Source: Actinomadura sp. KC216 (GTDB lineage Bacteria; Actinomycetota; Actinomycetes; Streptosporangiales; Streptosporangiaceae). Taken from it: a stretch of 64,000 nucleotides of DNA. The notes under the pieces were generated by a model. That model was not told the DNA's origin, did not search any database, and worked only from the letters and a program-made list of their open reading frames with translations. A program made the position numbers and the translations under genes. Below are positions 24,004 through 33,260 of this stretch, one piece after another. The stretch is from positions 1-64,000 of the forward strand of contig NZ_SMJX01000004.1 in the NCBI RefSeq assembly GCF_004348535.1. The letters are read 5' to 3'. The first letter of the stretch is position 1. Each line of letters opens with the position of its first letter.

Positions 24004-26366
24004 ACCGTCCAGACGCCGCCGCCGGGGGAGCCACGCGAACCGGCAGGGTTCTCCGGGTGGTCGAGCTCGCCGAGGGCGTGGCCGCCCAGGTCTGCGGGCG
24101 GCTGCTCGCCGGCCTCGGCCACACCGTGACCAAATGCGAACCGCCGGGCGGCGACCCGCTCCGCACCCGCGAGCCGGTCGACGCCGGCGGCCTGAGCTAC
24201 ACCTTCGCCGCGCTGAACGCCGACAAGCGGAGCGTTCGGCTCGATCCGTCCACCCCGGAGGGCCGCGACCGCCTGACGGAGCTGCTCGCGGCGGCCGACG
24301 TCCTGATCACCGACGTCGGCCCGCGCAGGTCGGCGGAGACCGGGCTCACCCCGGCCGGCCTGCGCGCCGCCCATCCGCGGCTGGTCGTCGTCGCGATCAC
24401 GCCCTACGGCGCCGGCGACCCGCGCTCTGACGCCTACGGCGACAGCCTGCTCGCCGAGTGCTACGGGGGCCTGGCCGCGATGGTCGGCGAGCCGGACCGG
24501 CGCCCGCTGAGCCTCGGCGGCGAGCAGGTGGCGCACGCCGCCGCGTTCGTGGCCTTCTACGGAGCCATGCTCGCGCTCCGCCGCCCGGGCGGCGATGTCG
24601 TGGACGTCGCGCTCTGCGACGTTGCCGCGTACATCGACTGGAAGAGCGACATCGTCTACACCGAGACCGGCCAGATCCCCGTCCGGACGGGCACGAGCAT
24701 CGGCCGCTGGCGGACGGTCGAGGCCGCGGACGGCTGGATCGGGTTCATCTTCCAGCCGGAGCAGTGGGACAGCGTCGTGAAGCTCGTCGGCGACCCCGCG
24801 CTCGAAGACCCCAGGCTGCGCGGCGACAAGGCGCGCTTCGAGCTGGTCGACTCCTGGTGGCCGGCCGTCGAGCGGTGGGCCGCGCAGCGCACCAAGCGGG
24901 AGATCTACCACGCCGCGCAGCGCCTCGGCCTGCCGTTCGGCTACGGCGCCGACCTGGCCGACCTGGCCGCCGACCCCCAGTACCAGGCCAGGTCGTTCAT
25001 CTCGGACGGCGACGGCGCGACGCTGGCCCCGCTGGTCGGCCTCCCGTGGCGCTTCGGCCCCCCACCGTCCCTGACCGGCGACGACGACGAAGCCGCCGAG
25101 CCCACCCCGCTCCGACCCGTCCCGCCACAACCCGTCCCGCACACGGCGGACGGCCGGGGCAGGGCCCCGCTCGAAGGGTTCGTCGTCCTCGACCTCGGCA
25201 CCATCACGGCGGGGGCCGCCACCGGACGGCTCCTCGCCGACTACGGCGCCACGGTCATCAAGATCGAGGCGAGGGAGCGGCCGGACGCGTTCCGCGTGTG
25301 GCCGGTGCCCGGCGCGGGCGACGCCGAGGTCATGGAGGAGTCGCCGCTCTTCGAGTCGAACAACGCCGGCAAGCTGGGCGTCACGCTCGACCTGAAGACC
25401 GAGGCCGGGCGGGCGGAGATGCGGCGGCTCGTCGCGCGCTCCGACGCGCTGATCGAGAACTTCACCGTCGGCGTCACGCGCCGCCTCGGCATCGACTTCC
25501 CGACGCTGATCGAGGTCAACCCGCGGCTGATCTACCTGTCGCTGTCCAGCCAGGGGCAGTCGGGCCCCGAGTCGGGCACCCGGTCCTACGGCTCCAGCCT
25601 CGACCTGCTGTCCGGCCTCGCGTCGGTCACCGGGTACGCGGGGGAGCGCCCGATGTGGTCGTCGGCCGACATCAACTACCCCGACCAGATCGTCTCCCTC
25701 TTCGGTGCCGGTCTGATCGCGTACTGCGCGGTCCAGGACCTGCGCGGAACGTACCTCGATGTGTCGCAGCGCGAGCTCGTGAGCTGGACGCTCGCCGACC
25801 GCATCATCGAGCATCTCGACACCGGGACCGTTCCGGAGCCGTCCGGCAACCGGCGTCCCGGCAGCACCCCGCACGACGTGTACCGGTGCGACGGCGACGA
25901 CCAGTGGATCGCCATCGCCTGCCGGACGGACGCCGAACGCGCCGCGCTCGCGGCCCTCATCGGCGCCGACCGGATGGCGGGCGAACCGGCCCGCTGGTGG
26001 GAGGAGAACCACCGCGAGGTCGACGCCGCGATCAGTGCCTGGACCCGGCGGCGCCGGAAGGACGCGTGCGTCCGCGAGCTGACCCGGGCCGGGGTACCGT
26101 CCGCGCCGGTCCAGTCCGCCCGCGAACGCGCCGAAGATCCGCATTTCCGGCGCCGCCGGGTCTTCCTCGACGAACCACGCAGGCAGAAGGGCTTCCCGCT
26201 GCGGCTGTTCGGCTACGAGCCGCCGCAGCCCCGCCCGGCCCCGAGCCTCGGCCAGCACGACACAGAGATACGAAACGGCCTCTTGCCAGGCCCAGGGGAC
26301 GCCGGGGACGTGCCCGCCCCGCGCCCCGCCGAGTTGCCGTCCCCGCGTCCGGGAGGATCCCTATGA
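24000..26366 (+). CDS. Tandem-fused class III (CaiB/BaiF) CoA-transferase
   Basis: 788 residues containing two complete CaiB/BaiF domains: about 12-385 (VLRVVELAEGVAAQVCGRLL..) and about 393-765 (FVVLDLGTITAGAATGRLL..), joined by a Pro-rich linker. These enzymes move CoA between carboxylic acids through an aspartyl-CoA intermediate. The second domain keeps the aspartate (D562 in INYPDQIVSLFG); the aligned place in the first domain reads GGEQVAHAAAFV with no Asp, so that half may be structural. Fused doubles are less common than single-domain enzymes of about 400 residues. It probably activates the imported or released acid as a CoA ester. The stop overlaps the next start by 4 bases. Confidence 0.85.
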   Translation: MNRPDAAAGGATRTGRVLRVVELAEGVAAQVCGRLLAGLGHTVTKCEPPGGDPLRTREPVDAGGLSYTFAALNADKRSVRLDPSTPEGRDRLTELLAAADVLITDVGPRRSAETGLTPAGLRAAHPRLVVVAITPYGAGDPRSDAYGDSLLAECYGGLAAMVGEPDRRPLSLGGEQVAHAAAFVAFYGAMLALRRPGGDVVDVALCDVAAYIDWKSDIVYTETGQIPVRTGTSIGRWRTVEAADGWIGFIFQPEQWDSVVKLVGDPALEDPRLRGDKARFELVDSWWPAVERWAAQRTKREIYHAAQRLGLPFGYGADLADLAADPQYQARSFISDGDGATLAPLVGLPWRFGPPPSLTGDDDEAAEPTPLRPVPPQPVPHTADGRGRAPLEGFVVLDLGTITAGAATGRLLADYGATVIKIEARERPDAFRVWPVPGAGDAEVMEESPLFESNNAGKLGVTLDLKTEAGRAEMRRLVARSDALIENFTVGVTRRLGIDFPTLIEVNPRLIYLSLSSQGQSGPESGTRSYGSSLDLLSGLASVTGYAGERPMWSSADINYPDQIVSLFGAGLIAYCAVQDLRGTYLDVSQRELVSWTLADRIIEHLDTGTVPEPSGNRRPGSTPHDVYRCDGDDQWIAIACRTDAERAALAALIGADRMAGEPARWWEENHREVDAAISAWTRRRRKDACVRELTRAGVPSAPVQSARERAEDPHFRRRRVFLDEPRRQKGFPLRLFGYEPPQPRPAPSLGQHDTEIRNGLLPGPGDAGDVPAPRPAELPSPRPGGSL

Positions 26367-27538
26367 ACGCCAACGATGCCGCAGTGATCATCGGTGCCTA
26401 TGAGCATCCAGGCCGCGAGCTGCCGGACAAATCGCTGGCACAGATCCACGCAGAGGTAGCCATCGGGGCCCTCGCAGACGCGGGACTGACCCTCGACGAC
26501 GTAGACGGCTACTTCTGCGGCCACGACGCGCCCGGGTACGGCGGCGGCTGGGTCACGATGGCCGAGTACCTGGGCCTGCGCAACCTCACCTACATGGACT
26601 CGACGGAGAGCGGCGGCGCCTCGCCGATCTACCACGTGTCGCACGCGGCGGCGGCGATCGCGGCCGGGAAGTGCAGCGTCGCGCTGATCACGCTGGCGGG
26701 CAAGCCGCGGACGGGCATCCAGCCGGGCGGCGGCGGCCCGGCCCGCCCGGAGGACGACTTCGAGACCGCGATCTACACCGGCGCCGGCCTGGTGAGCACC
26801 TACGCGCTCGCCGCCCGCCGCCACATGTACGAGTTCGGCACGACGAGCGAGCAACTGGCCGAGATCAAGGTGGCGGCGTCGAAGCACGCGTCCCACAACC
26901 CGAACGCCTTCCTGCAGAAGGTGCTGACGGTCGAGGACGTCGTCAACTCGCCGATGGTCGCCGACCCGCTGCACCGCGCCGACTGCTGCGTGGTCACGGA
27001 CGGCGGCGGCGCCGTGGTCGTCGTCAGCCGCGAGGTCGCCCGCGGCCTGGACCGGCAGGCGGTGAAGATCATGGGGCAGGGCGAGGCGGCGAAACTGACC
27101 AACGGCGGCAAGGTCGACCTCACCTACACGAGCGCGGTGTGGTCCGGGCCGCGGGCGTTCGAGCAAGCCGGAGTTACGCCGCAGGACGTCGACTACGTGT
27201 CGATCTACGACAGCTTCACGATCACCGTCCTGGAGATCCTGGAGGACCTCGGCTTCTGCGCGAAGGGCGAGGGCGGACGCTTCGTCATGGACGGGACGCT
27301 CGTCGCCCCCCACGGCAAGCTCCCGTTCAACACCGACGGCGGCGGGCTGAGCAACAACCATCCGGGCCACCGCGGCGGGATCACCAAGACCATCGAGGCG
27401 GTGCGGCAGCTGCGGGGCGAGGCGAACCAGGGCGTGCAGATCCCCGACTGCGAGATCGCCCTGGTGCACGGCAACGGCGGCGACCTGGGCACCCGGATGC
27501 GCAGCGCCACGATGATCCTTGGGAGGGACGGCGAATGA
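26363..27538 (+). CDS. Thiolase-fold protein, Ltp2-like candidate aldolase (pair 2)
   Basis: 391 residues. The region of the thiolase Cys reads MDSTESGGASPIYH (residues 78-91), without Cys, and the SCP-x LHDCF motif is SIYDSF with Y282, the same His-to-Tyr replacement as pair 1. The C-terminal active-site loop NTDGGGLSNNHPGHRGG is better preserved than in pair 1. The two thiolase-fold proteins differ strongly, so they are not a recent duplication and may act on successive intermediates. A DUF35 gene overlaps the stop by 4 bases. Function as an aldolase is inferred from residue changes and pairing. Confidence 0.75.
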   Translation: MNANDAAVIIGAYEHPGRELPDKSLAQIHAEVAIGALADAGLTLDDVDGYFCGHDAPGYGGGWVTMAEYLGLRNLTYMDSTESGGASPIYHVSHAAAAIAAGKCSVALITLAGKPRTGIQPGGGGPARPEDDFETAIYTGAGLVSTYALAARRHMYEFGTTSEQLAEIKVAASKHASHNPNAFLQKVLTVEDVVNSPMVADPLHRADCCVVTDGGGAVVVVSREVARGLDRQAVKIMGQGEAAKLTNGGKVDLTYTSAVWSGPRAFEQAGVTPQDVDYVSIYDSFTITVLEILEDLGFCAKGEGGRFVMDGTLVAPHGKLPFNTDGGGLSNNHPGHRGGITKTIEAVRQLRGEANQGVQIPDCEIALVHGNGGDLGTRMRSATMILGRDGE

Positions 27539-27981
27539 GCGAGGTACGGAGCCCGGTGCTGCCCGCGACGCCGCCGGTGATCAACCCGGACACCGCGGAG
27601 TTCTGGAAGGCGACCACCGAGGGCACGTTCCTCGGCCGCCGCTGCGACGACTGCGGGTCGGCGATCTGGTACCCGCGGCCGATCTGCCCGTTCTGCCACG
27701 GCTCGAACACGCGGTGGGAGGAGTTCAGCGGGCGCGGCTCCGTCTACTCCTACAGCGTCGTCCACCGGGCCGGGGGCGCGTGGAAGGGCGTCACGCCGTA
27801 CGTCCTCGCCTATGTGGAGCTTGAGGAAGGGCCCCGGGTGATGACCAACATCGTCGACTGCGACGTCGAGAAGGTCGCCATCGGGGACGCGGTGGAAGTG
27901 GTGTTCGAGGACACCGGAAACGGCAGCGCGCTGCCCCGCTTCCGTCCGGTGCAGAGCGCAGAGGAAAAGGGACAGGCATGA
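27535..27981 (+). CDS. DUF35 Zn-ribbon/OB-fold partner protein (pair 2)
   Basis: 148 residues with the DUF35 layout: N-terminal helix (DTAEFWKATTEGTFLGRRC), zinc ribbon CDDCGSAIWYPRPICPFC and OB-fold starting at SGRGSVYSYSVVHRA. ATG 27535 overlaps the thiolase-fold stop, consistent with making the two chains together for a complex. The stop in turn overlaps the CoA-transferase start. Likely presents an acyl-CoA to the thiolase-fold partner. Confidence 0.87.
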   Translation: MSEVRSPVLPATPPVINPDTAEFWKATTEGTFLGRRCDDCGSAIWYPRPICPFCHGSNTRWEEFSGRGSVYSYSVVHRAGGAWKGVTPYVLAYVELEEGPRVMTNIVDCDVEKVAIGDAVEVVFEDTGNGSALPRFRPVQSAEEKGQA

Positions 27982-29369
27982 CCATCAACAAGGTGTACGA
28001 GTCTCCGCTGGCGGCCGTCGCCGACGTCCCGGACGGCGCGAGCGTGTCGATCGCGGGTTTCGGCAAGACCCACAGCTTCCCGACGAGCCTCACCGTCGCC
28101 CTCCGGGAGCAGGGCGCCCGGCAGCTCTGCCTGGTCGCCAACTCGCTCGGCGAGGGCCCCTACCGTTCGATCACCCTCGTGGAGAACCGGCAGGTCAACC
28201 GCCTGATCGTGTCGTTCTCGGCGCGGGCGGGGGAGGCGACGTCGGCGGCCGAGAAGCAGATCGCCGCGGGCGAGATCGAGGTCGAGCTGGTGCCGCAGGG
28301 CACGCTCGTCGAGCGGCTCCGCGCCGGGGGCGCCGGGATCGGCGCGTTCTTCACCCGCACCGCCGTCGGCACCGCGGTCGCGGAAGGCAAGGAAACCCGT
28401 GTGATCAACGGTGTCGAGCACGTCCTGGAAATGGGGCTGAAGGTCGACTACGCGCTGATCCGCGCCGCCCGCGCCGACCGCTTCGGCAACCTGGAGTTCG
28501 ACGGCGTCGGACGCAATTTCATGCCCGCCTTCGCCAAGGGCGCCGAAATCACGATCGCCGAAGTGGACGAGATCGTCGAGGGCGAGCTGGACCCCGAGCG
28601 CATCGGGCTCCCGGGCATCTTCGTGAGCAGGGTCGTCCGCAAGACGGTCGACGTCCCGCACGACTTCCCGGTGGTGCGGGAGGGGCGCGGCGCCGACAGC
28701 GCCCGCACCTACAACGGCAAGCAGGCGCTGACCCGCAAGCAGATGGCGGAGGTCGCGGCCGGGCTCGTGCCGAACGGCAGCTACATGAACCTGGGCCTCG
28801 GAATCCCGACGCTCATCTCCGATTACATTTCGGGGCGCGACATCGTCCTGCATTCGGAGAACGGCGTGCTCGGCTACGGGACGATCGCGTCCCGCGAAGA
28901 CTACGACCCCGAGATATACAACGCGGGCGGCCAGTACGTGCACCTGGAGAAGGGCGCGTCGTTCTTCGAGAGCGTGACGTCGTTCGAGATGGTGCGCGGC
29001 GGCAAGGTCGACTTCGTCGCGCTCGGCGCGTTCCAGGTGGACGCCGACGCCAACCTCGCCAACTGGAGCACCCCGAACATGGTCGGCGGCGGCATCGGCG
29101 GCGCCATGGATCTGGTCGCGGGCGACGTCAACGTGATGGTGCTGATGATGCACTGCGACTCCAAGGGCAACCCGAAGCTCGTCAATTCCTGCGAGTACCC
29201 GCTGACCGGGCTGAACTGCGTCAACATCGTCGTCACCGACCTGTGCGTGCTGCGCCGCGTCGGCGAGGTGTTCAAACTCGAATACGTGGCGCCGGGGTTC
29301 ACGGTCGACGAGGTCGCCGCGCTCACCGAGTTCGAATTCGACGCGTCGGACTTCGAGCCGGCGGCGTAG
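27978..29369 (+). CDS. Fused alpha-beta 3-oxoacid-type CoA-transferase (class I)
   Basis: 463 residues combining both subunits of the SCOT/acetate CoA-transferase family in one chain: A domain about 1-230 (SVSIAGFGKTHSFPTSLTVAL, with GVGT-type segment AFFTRTAVGTAVAEGKE) and B domain about 245-463. The catalytic glutamate is E294 in LHSENGVLGYG. It would move CoA between a short dicarboxylate or acetate and a 3-oxoacid, giving a second CoA-activation or salvage step in the pathway. Overlaps the DUF35 stop by 4 bases and is 8 bp from the amidase start. Confidence 0.88.
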   Translation: MTINKVYESPLAAVADVPDGASVSIAGFGKTHSFPTSLTVALREQGARQLCLVANSLGEGPYRSITLVENRQVNRLIVSFSARAGEATSAAEKQIAAGEIEVELVPQGTLVERLRAGGAGIGAFFTRTAVGTAVAEGKETRVINGVEHVLEMGLKVDYALIRAARADRFGNLEFDGVGRNFMPAFAKGAEITIAEVDEIVEGELDPERIGLPGIFVSRVVRKTVDVPHDFPVVREGRGADSARTYNGKQALTRKQMAEVAAGLVPNGSYMNLGLGIPTLISDYISGRDIVLHSENGVLGYGTIASREDYDPEIYNAGGQYVHLEKGASFFESVTSFEMVRGGKVDFVALGAFQVDADANLANWSTPNMVGGGIGGAMDLVAGDVNVMVLMMHCDSKGNPKLVNSCEYPLTGLNCVNIVVTDLCVLRRVGEVFKLEYVAPGFTVDEVAALTEFEFDASDFEPAA

Positions 29370-29377
29370 AGGCCGCC

Positions 29378-30760
29378 GTGTCGGATCTCGCCGGAATGAC
29401 GGCCGCGGAGCTGGCCGGGGCGTACGCGCGGCGCGACGTGTCGCCGGTGGAGGCGACCCGCGCCGCGCTGGCCGCGATCGAGGAGCGCGACGCCGAGCTG
29501 AACGCGTTCGTCCTGGTCGACGCCGACGCCGCGCTCCGGTCGGCGGCCGAATCGGAGGCCCGCTGGTCGGCCGGGACGCAGCGCGGCCGGGCCGACGGCG
29601 TCCCCACGTCGGTCAAGGACCTCGAACGGACCCGCGGCTGGCCGACGCTCCGCGGAACCTGGCTGGCGGACGAGGCAGGCCCATGGCCGGAGGACTCGCC
29701 GAGCGTGGCCAGGCTCCGCGAGGCGGGCGCGGTCCTGATCGGCAAGACCACGACACCGGAGTTCGGCTGGAAGGGCGTCACGGACTCGGACCGGTTCGGG
29801 ATCACCAGGAACCCGCTGGACCCGGCGCTGACGCCCGGCGGTTCCAGCGGCGGCTCGGCGGCGGCGGTCGCGGCCGGGATGGGCACGTGGTCGGTCGGCA
29901 CGGACGGCGGCGGGTCCGTCCGGGTGCCGGCGGCCTTCACCGGGACGGTCGGCTTCAAGCCGACCGGCGACCTGATCGCGACGTACCCGCCGGGCAGCAA
30001 CGGCCTTCTCTCCCACCGCGGCCCGATCACCCGGACGGTCCTAGACGCCGCCATCATGCTCGACGTGATCGGCCGCCCCGACCCCCGAGACTGGGCCGCG
30101 CTGCCCGCCCGGGACGGCTCGTTCACAGACGGCATCGAAGAAGGCGTCAAGGGCCTGACCATCGGCTACTCGCCCGACCTCGGCTACGGACGCAACGACC
30201 CGGAAGTGGCGTCGCTGGTCGCCGACGCGATCGACGCCCTGGCCGACCTGGGCGCACACGTCACAGAGATCGAGCCGATCTTCGACGATCCCGTAGAGGC
30301 GTTTCAAACACTCTGGTGCGCCGGAGTGGCCCGCACGCTCAAGCCCTACGGCCCGGACGACCTGACCCGGGTAGACCCGGCGCTCCTCGAGTACGCGGAG
30401 AAGGGCCGCGGAATCACCGCCGTCGAATACCTGGACGCGATGGCCGTCTGCGCAAATCTCGGCCTCCAAATGGCGCGGTTCCACGACAAATACGACCTAC
30501 TGGCGACGCCGACCGTCCCATGCGTCGCGTTCCCGGCGGGGCAGAACGGCCCGGCCCCCGAGCAGTCGCAGGTCTGGGCGTCGTGGACGCCCTACACCTA
30601 CCCCTTCAACATGACCAGGCAACCGGCGCTGAGCGTGCCGTGCGGCCGCACGCGTTCCGCCGGGCTCCCGGCCGGGCTCCAGCTGGTGGGTCCCCGCCAC
30701 CAGGACGCCCGCGTGCTCAGGGCGGGACGCGCCTACGAGACGAGAGGACAGCAGGCATGA
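29378..30760 (+). CDS. Amidase-signature family hydrolase
   Basis: 460 residues from GTG 29378 with the Ser-cisSer-Lys triad visible: K80 (TSVKDLERTRG), the cis-Ser in GGSSGGSAAAV (about S156/S157) and the nucleophile S180 in GTDGGGSVRVPAAF. Hydrolyses a carboxamide, releasing a carboxylate and ammonia or an amine. No signal peptide, so it acts in the cytoplasm after import. Placed between the CoA-transferase and the aldehyde dehydrogenase with an ATGA overlap to the latter, it suggests the imported compound or an intermediate contains an amide bond. Confidence 0.88.
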   Translation: MSDLAGMTAAELAGAYARRDVSPVEATRAALAAIEERDAELNAFVLVDADAALRSAAESEARWSAGTQRGRADGVPTSVKDLERTRGWPTLRGTWLADEAGPWPEDSPSVARLREAGAVLIGKTTTPEFGWKGVTDSDRFGITRNPLDPALTPGGSSGGSAAAVAAGMGTWSVGTDGGGSVRVPAAFTGTVGFKPTGDLIATYPPGSNGLLSHRGPITRTVLDAAIMLDVIGRPDPRDWAALPARDGSFTDGIEEGVKGLTIGYSPDLGYGRNDPEVASLVADAIDALADLGAHVTEIEPIFDDPVEAFQTLWCAGVARTLKPYGPDDLTRVDPALLEYAEKGRGITAVEYLDAMAVCANLGLQMARFHDKYDLLATPTVPCVAFPAGQNGPAPEQSQVWASWTPYTYPFNMTRQPALSVPCGRTRSAGLPAGLQLVGPRHQDARVLRAGRAYETRGQQA

Positions 30761-32196
30761 CGGACCTACCCGCGGTCGAGAACCTGATCAACGGGGAATG
30801 GCTGCGCAGCGACCACGAACGCACGGTGCACCACAAGTTCACCGGCGCACCCCTGGCGACGTCGTACGACGCGACGCCCGCCATGGTGACCAACGCCGTG
30901 ACCGTCGCCCGCGCCGCGAGCCGCACCCCCCTCAACCCCCTGCAGCGCTACGAGATCCTCCGCGCGGTCGCCGACCAGATCGCGGCGAACCGCGAGCAGC
31001 TCGCCCTGGACGTGGCCCGCGAGTCCGGGTTCAGCGTGAAGGACTGCCTGGGCGACACCGACCGCGCCGTGCAGACGATGCTGACGTCCGCCGAGGAGGC
31101 GAAGCGGATCGACGGCGAGGTCGTCCCGATCCAGGCCGCGCCCGGGTTCGCGCACCGCCTCGCGTTCACGATCCGCACGCCGGTCGGCGTGGTCGGCGCG
31201 ATCACGCCGTTCAACTCGCCGCTGAACACCGTCGCCCACAAGGTCGGACCGGCGCTCGCGGCCGGGAACGCGGTGATCGTCAAGCCGTCCCCGTTCACAC
31301 CGATCGCCGCCGCCGCGCTCTGCCGGATGCTGCTGGACGCGGGCCTGCCGCCGGGCCTGATCGGCCTGGTGCTCGGCCCGGGCGACCCGGTCGGGCAGGC
31401 CCTCGTGGACGACGAGCGCGTCGACTTCATCACCTTCACCGGCAGCACCGCCGCCGGAAAGGCCATCTCCGCACGCCTCGGCATGCGCCGCGCGACGATG
31501 GAGTGCGGCAACGTGTCCGCGACCATCGTGTGCCGGGACGCCGATGTCCTCTCGGCAGCCCAGCAATGCGCGCGGGGCGCGTTCCGCAAGTCGGGCCAGG
31601 TATGCACGTCCGTACAGCGCCTCTACATCCACACGGACGTCCTGGACGAATTCCTGGGCGAACTGTCCGCCGCCGCATCGAAGCTCGTCCTGGGAGACCC
31701 GGAGGACCCGTCGACCGACATCGGTCCGATGATCAGCGAGGCGGCGGCGAAGCGCGCCGAGGAATGGGTGCACGCCGCCGTCGACCAGGGCGCCCGGATC
31801 GTGACCGGCGGCGACCGGACGGGCCCGATGATGTCCCCGACGATCCTGGTCGACGTGGCGCCCGACGCGCGGCTGCTCTGCGAGGAGGCGTTCGCGCCCG
31901 TCGTCTCCGTCGTCCCCTTCGACGACCTCGACGCCGTGATCGACAAGGTGAACGACACCCCGTACGGCCTCCAGGCGGGCATCTTCACCCGGGACCTCGA
32001 CACCGCCCTCACCGCCGCCAAGACCCTCCGGATGGGCGGCGTCGTGATCAACTCGACGTCGAGCACGCGCGCGGACCTGATGCCGTACGGCGGCGTCAAG
32101 GACAGCGGCTACGGCACCGAAGGCCCCCGCTACGCCATCCGGGACATGACGGAGGAGCGCCTGATCCTGATGGAGCCCGCCGGCGGATCGAGGTAG
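30757..32196 (+). CDS. NAD(P)-dependent aldehyde dehydrogenase
   Basis: 479 residues with the aldehyde dehydrogenase fold. Coenzyme-site ITPFNSPLNTVAHKVGPAL and VKPSPFTP, the FTGSTAAGKAISARL segment, and the catalytic Cys in RKSGQVCTSVQRLYI are present. The general-base region reads MECGNVSATIV, where most members have ELGG; the Glu is kept but LGG is altered, an unusual version. It may oxidise the aldehyde released by the aldolase-like step. Its start overlaps the amidase stop. Confidence 0.87.
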   Translation: MTDLPAVENLINGEWLRSDHERTVHHKFTGAPLATSYDATPAMVTNAVTVARAASRTPLNPLQRYEILRAVADQIAANREQLALDVARESGFSVKDCLGDTDRAVQTMLTSAEEAKRIDGEVVPIQAAPGFAHRLAFTIRTPVGVVGAITPFNSPLNTVAHKVGPALAAGNAVIVKPSPFTPIAAAALCRMLLDAGLPPGLIGLVLGPGDPVGQALVDDERVDFITFTGSTAAGKAISARLGMRRATMECGNVSATIVCRDADVLSAAQQCARGAFRKSGQVCTSVQRLYIHTDVLDEFLGELSAAASKLVLGDPEDPSTDIGPMISEAAAKRAEEWVHAAVDQGARIVTGGDRTGPMMSPTILVDVAPDARLLCEEAFAPVVSVVPFDDLDAVIDKVNDTPYGLQAGIFTRDLDTALTAAKTLRMGGVVINSTSSTRADLMPYGGVKDSGYGTEGPRYAIRDMTEERLILMEPAGGSR

Positions 32197-32207
32197 GGGC
32201 CCGTCCG

Positions 32208-33260
32208 ATGTCGACCGTCCGAATCTCCCCCGACGACCTCCGGGACGCCGCCACCCGCATATTCACCGCGTGCGGCGTCCCCCCGGACGATGCCCGGCTG
32301 GTCGCGGACAGCCTCGTCCAGGCCGACCTGTGGGGACACCAGTCGCACGGCGTGCTGCGCGTGGGCTGGTACGTCGACCGCATCCGGTCGGGCGTCATGT
32401 CCGGCGAGACGAAAACCGAGCTGGTCACCGACCACGGCGCCGTCGCGACCCTCGACGGGCACGACGGCGTCGGCCAGGTGATCACGGCCCGCGCCGCCGA
32501 AGAGGCCATCGACCGGGCGCTGAAACACGGCATCGGCGCCGTCTCCGTGCGGAACTCGAACCATTTCGGGACCGCCGCGTACTTCACCAGAATGGCGCCG
32601 CCACGCGGTTGCATCGGCATCCTGACGACGAATTCGAGCCCCGCCATGGCCCCCTGGGACGGACGCGGCAAACTCGTCGGCAGCAACCCGTGGTCGATAG
32701 CGGCCCCCGTGGACGGTGACCGCCAGATGGTGCTGGACATCGCCAACACCGCCGTAGCCCGAGGGAAGATATACCTGGCCCGCAACAGAGGCGAGGAGAT
32801 CCCGGACGGCTGGGCCGTCAGCGCAGACGGAACCCCGACCCGGCACCCCGAACAGGCCCTCCTCGGCACCGTCCTGCCCATGGCCGCCCACAAGGGATAC
32901 GGCATCTCGGTGATGATGGACGTCCTCTCCGGCGTCCTGAGCGGAAGCGGTTTCGGCTCGGGCGTCAGCGGGCCCTACCAATCCGAGCTGCCGGGCCGGT
33001 CCGGGCACCTGTATCTGGCCCTTAACATTGCCTCGTTCACTCCCGTGCAGGAATTCGAGGAGCGCATGCAGGCCCTGGTCGCGGAACTCAAATCCGGGTC
33101 CCGGCAGGATGCGGAAGAAGTGCGCTACCCCGGCGAACTCGAAACCCTCGCCGAAGCGCGGAACGCGCGAGAGGGCCTGCTCCTCCCCGAACGGACCATC
33201 ACCGACCTGCGCCAGGTAGCCCACGACCTGGGAATCGACGTGCTCATGGAGGACCGATGA
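32208..33260 (+). CDS. Ldh2/MDG2-family malate/lactate/ureidoglycolate-type dehydrogenase
   Basis: 350 residues of the non-Rossmann NAD(P)H 2-hydroxyacid dehydrogenase family. Landmarks are WGHQSHGVLRVGWYV near residue 44, the VRNSNHFGTAAYF block around residue 120 with the catalytic His, and the cofactor region TTNSSPAMAPWDGRGKLVGSNP. It interconverts a 2-hydroxy and a 2-oxo acid or a related alcohol. It follows the aldehyde dehydrogenase by 11 bp and overlaps the metallo-hydrolase start, so it belongs to the same operon. Exact substrate not deducible. Confidence 0.87.
   Translation: MSTVRISPDDLRDAATRIFTACGVPPDDARLVADSLVQADLWGHQSHGVLRVGWYVDRIRSGVMSGETKTELVTDHGAVATLDGHDGVGQVITARAAEEAIDRALKHGIGAVSVRNSNHFGTAAYFTRMAPPRGCIGILTTNSSPAMAPWDGRGKLVGSNPWSIAAPVDGDRQMVLDIANTAVARGKIYLARNRGEEIPDGWAVSADGTPTRHPEQALLGTVLPMAAHKGYGISVMMDVLSGVLSGSGFGSGVSGPYQSELPGRSGHLYLALNIASFTPVQEFEERMQALVAELKSGSRQDAEEVRYPGELETLAEARNAREGLLLPERTITDLRQVAHDLGIDVLMEDR

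Noticed and set aside
21611-27538. Ordinary acetyl-CoA acetyltransferases for the two thiolase-fold genes
   Set aside because: Neither has the nucleophilic Cys in the expected motif and both have Tyr in place of the SCP-x His, so degradative thiolase activity is unlikely.
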